Source of the DNA: Anthopleura xanthogrammica
Taxonomy: Eukaryota; Cnidaria; Anthozoa; Actiniaria; Actiniidae
Reading direction: 5' to 3'
Assembly: GCA_964019055.1 (NCBI GenBank)
Contig: OZ025209.1
Span: 8,671,071-8,735,070, forward strand
DNA length: 64,000 nt
The notes beneath the pieces were generated by a model. It was not told the DNA's origin, made no database searches, and saw only the letters and a program-made list of their open reading frames with translations. The position numbers and the translations under genes were made by a program. Every line of letters starts with the position of its first letter. Within the stretch, counting starts at the first letter, position 1. Of the stretch, positions 63,401 to 64,000 are shown piece by piece.

Positions 63401-64000
63401 CAAAAATGACGGTCAGTTGAATTTCTTGTTATATGAATTTATTTCATTTCAATGATTATTCTTTGTCTCATTAAACATTCCTTATAACATTGCACACAAG
63501 TCAAGTACTGTTTAATAAACGAACAGGAGTATTTTGTTAGGTTTTTAGACCCTGATAAAACACGGTCTGCGAGTTAATTGTAGTAAATATTGTGTGTTAT
63601 GTATAGGAATATGTGTTAATTGCGGGCCTCAGGACGTGTTCACCTGTCACTCGTTCACACACTTGGGAATAAAACAAATATATAAACATCCCACTAAGTA
63701 TTCTTACAAACCATGATACTGAAAACTTTTTTCAAGACTTCAAAGTCTTATAGAAAGAAACCGTAAAATAATCATAATCGGCATTTCTTAAGAACCTTTA
63801 AAGGTTTCTTTTTAACCCTATAACTTTAACAGTTCTTTTTTAATTCGTACATTTGTCAGAAATATTACTAAAATTTCATTTAACATGTGAAAAAAATCTG
63901 AAAATATACTGATAGACCTTAAGATATCAGGGTCTGCATTCAACTCTATATAGAGTATACATTTTCTTAAAGCTGGATAAATGTAGAAACTTTCGTTTCT
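63401..64000. other. Intergenic, window end
   Basis: AT-rich DNA without a recognisable gene or element. Confidence 0.5.

Overview
The window is nuclear DNA of an animal. Genes are split by GT-AG introns, repeats are dense, and the coding content is metazoan (SRCR, CUB, sushi, LRR and TIR domains, a Mos kinase, a PARI homologue). The mix of non-LTR retrotransposons, foldback MITEs and tRNA-derived SINEs, with fairly AT-rich intergenic DNA, suggests an anthozoan cnidarian such as a stony coral. That assignment is inference; no single marker fixes the species. I saw no rRNA, tRNA, CRISPR or prokaryotic operon.

Layout. 1-8.6 kb is almost all repeats: a 500-base inverted repeat pair (341-840 / 2217-2716), two opposite copies of one transposon with 110-base TIRs and 7-base target duplications (3617-4528, 6122-7793), and smaller MITEs. 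8.6-34.6 kb holds one large minus-strand gene that I assembled exon by exon. It encodes signal peptide, CUB, two sushi, three SRCR, an LRR N-cap, and eight LRR units each on its own exon. The exons join in frame to 2,598 nt (865 aa). Its introns carry a decayed CR1/L2-like LINE, a 5'-truncated second LINE, pogo-like and TTAA-flanked MITEs, microsatellites, a 23-base minisatellite and a truncated SRCR pseudo-exon. 36.4-41.6 kb is a complete 11-exon PARPBP/PARI homologue (minus, 734 aa) ending in a PIP box. 41.7-50.2 kb is mostly gene-poor. 50.5-51.5 kb is an intronless mos-type kinase (minus, 346 aa) with CPE-like motifs near its poly(A) signal. 52-60 kb holds SINE copies, foldbacks and part of a small plus-strand gene encoding an acidic/lysine-rich protein. 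60.4-62.8 kb is a two-exon minus-strand gene for a probably N-myristoylated protein with three TIR-like domains and a CHORD-like Cys/His C-terminus (680 aa).

Two loci look like innate-immunity genes with unusual architectures: the CUB-sushi-SRCR-LRR protein (extracellular recognition) and the triple-TIR protein (intracellular signalling or NAD cleavage). Mos (oocyte meiotic arrest) and PARPBP (restraint of recombination at forks) are conserved housekeeping or germline genes. Nothing in the sequence shows that these four loci work together.
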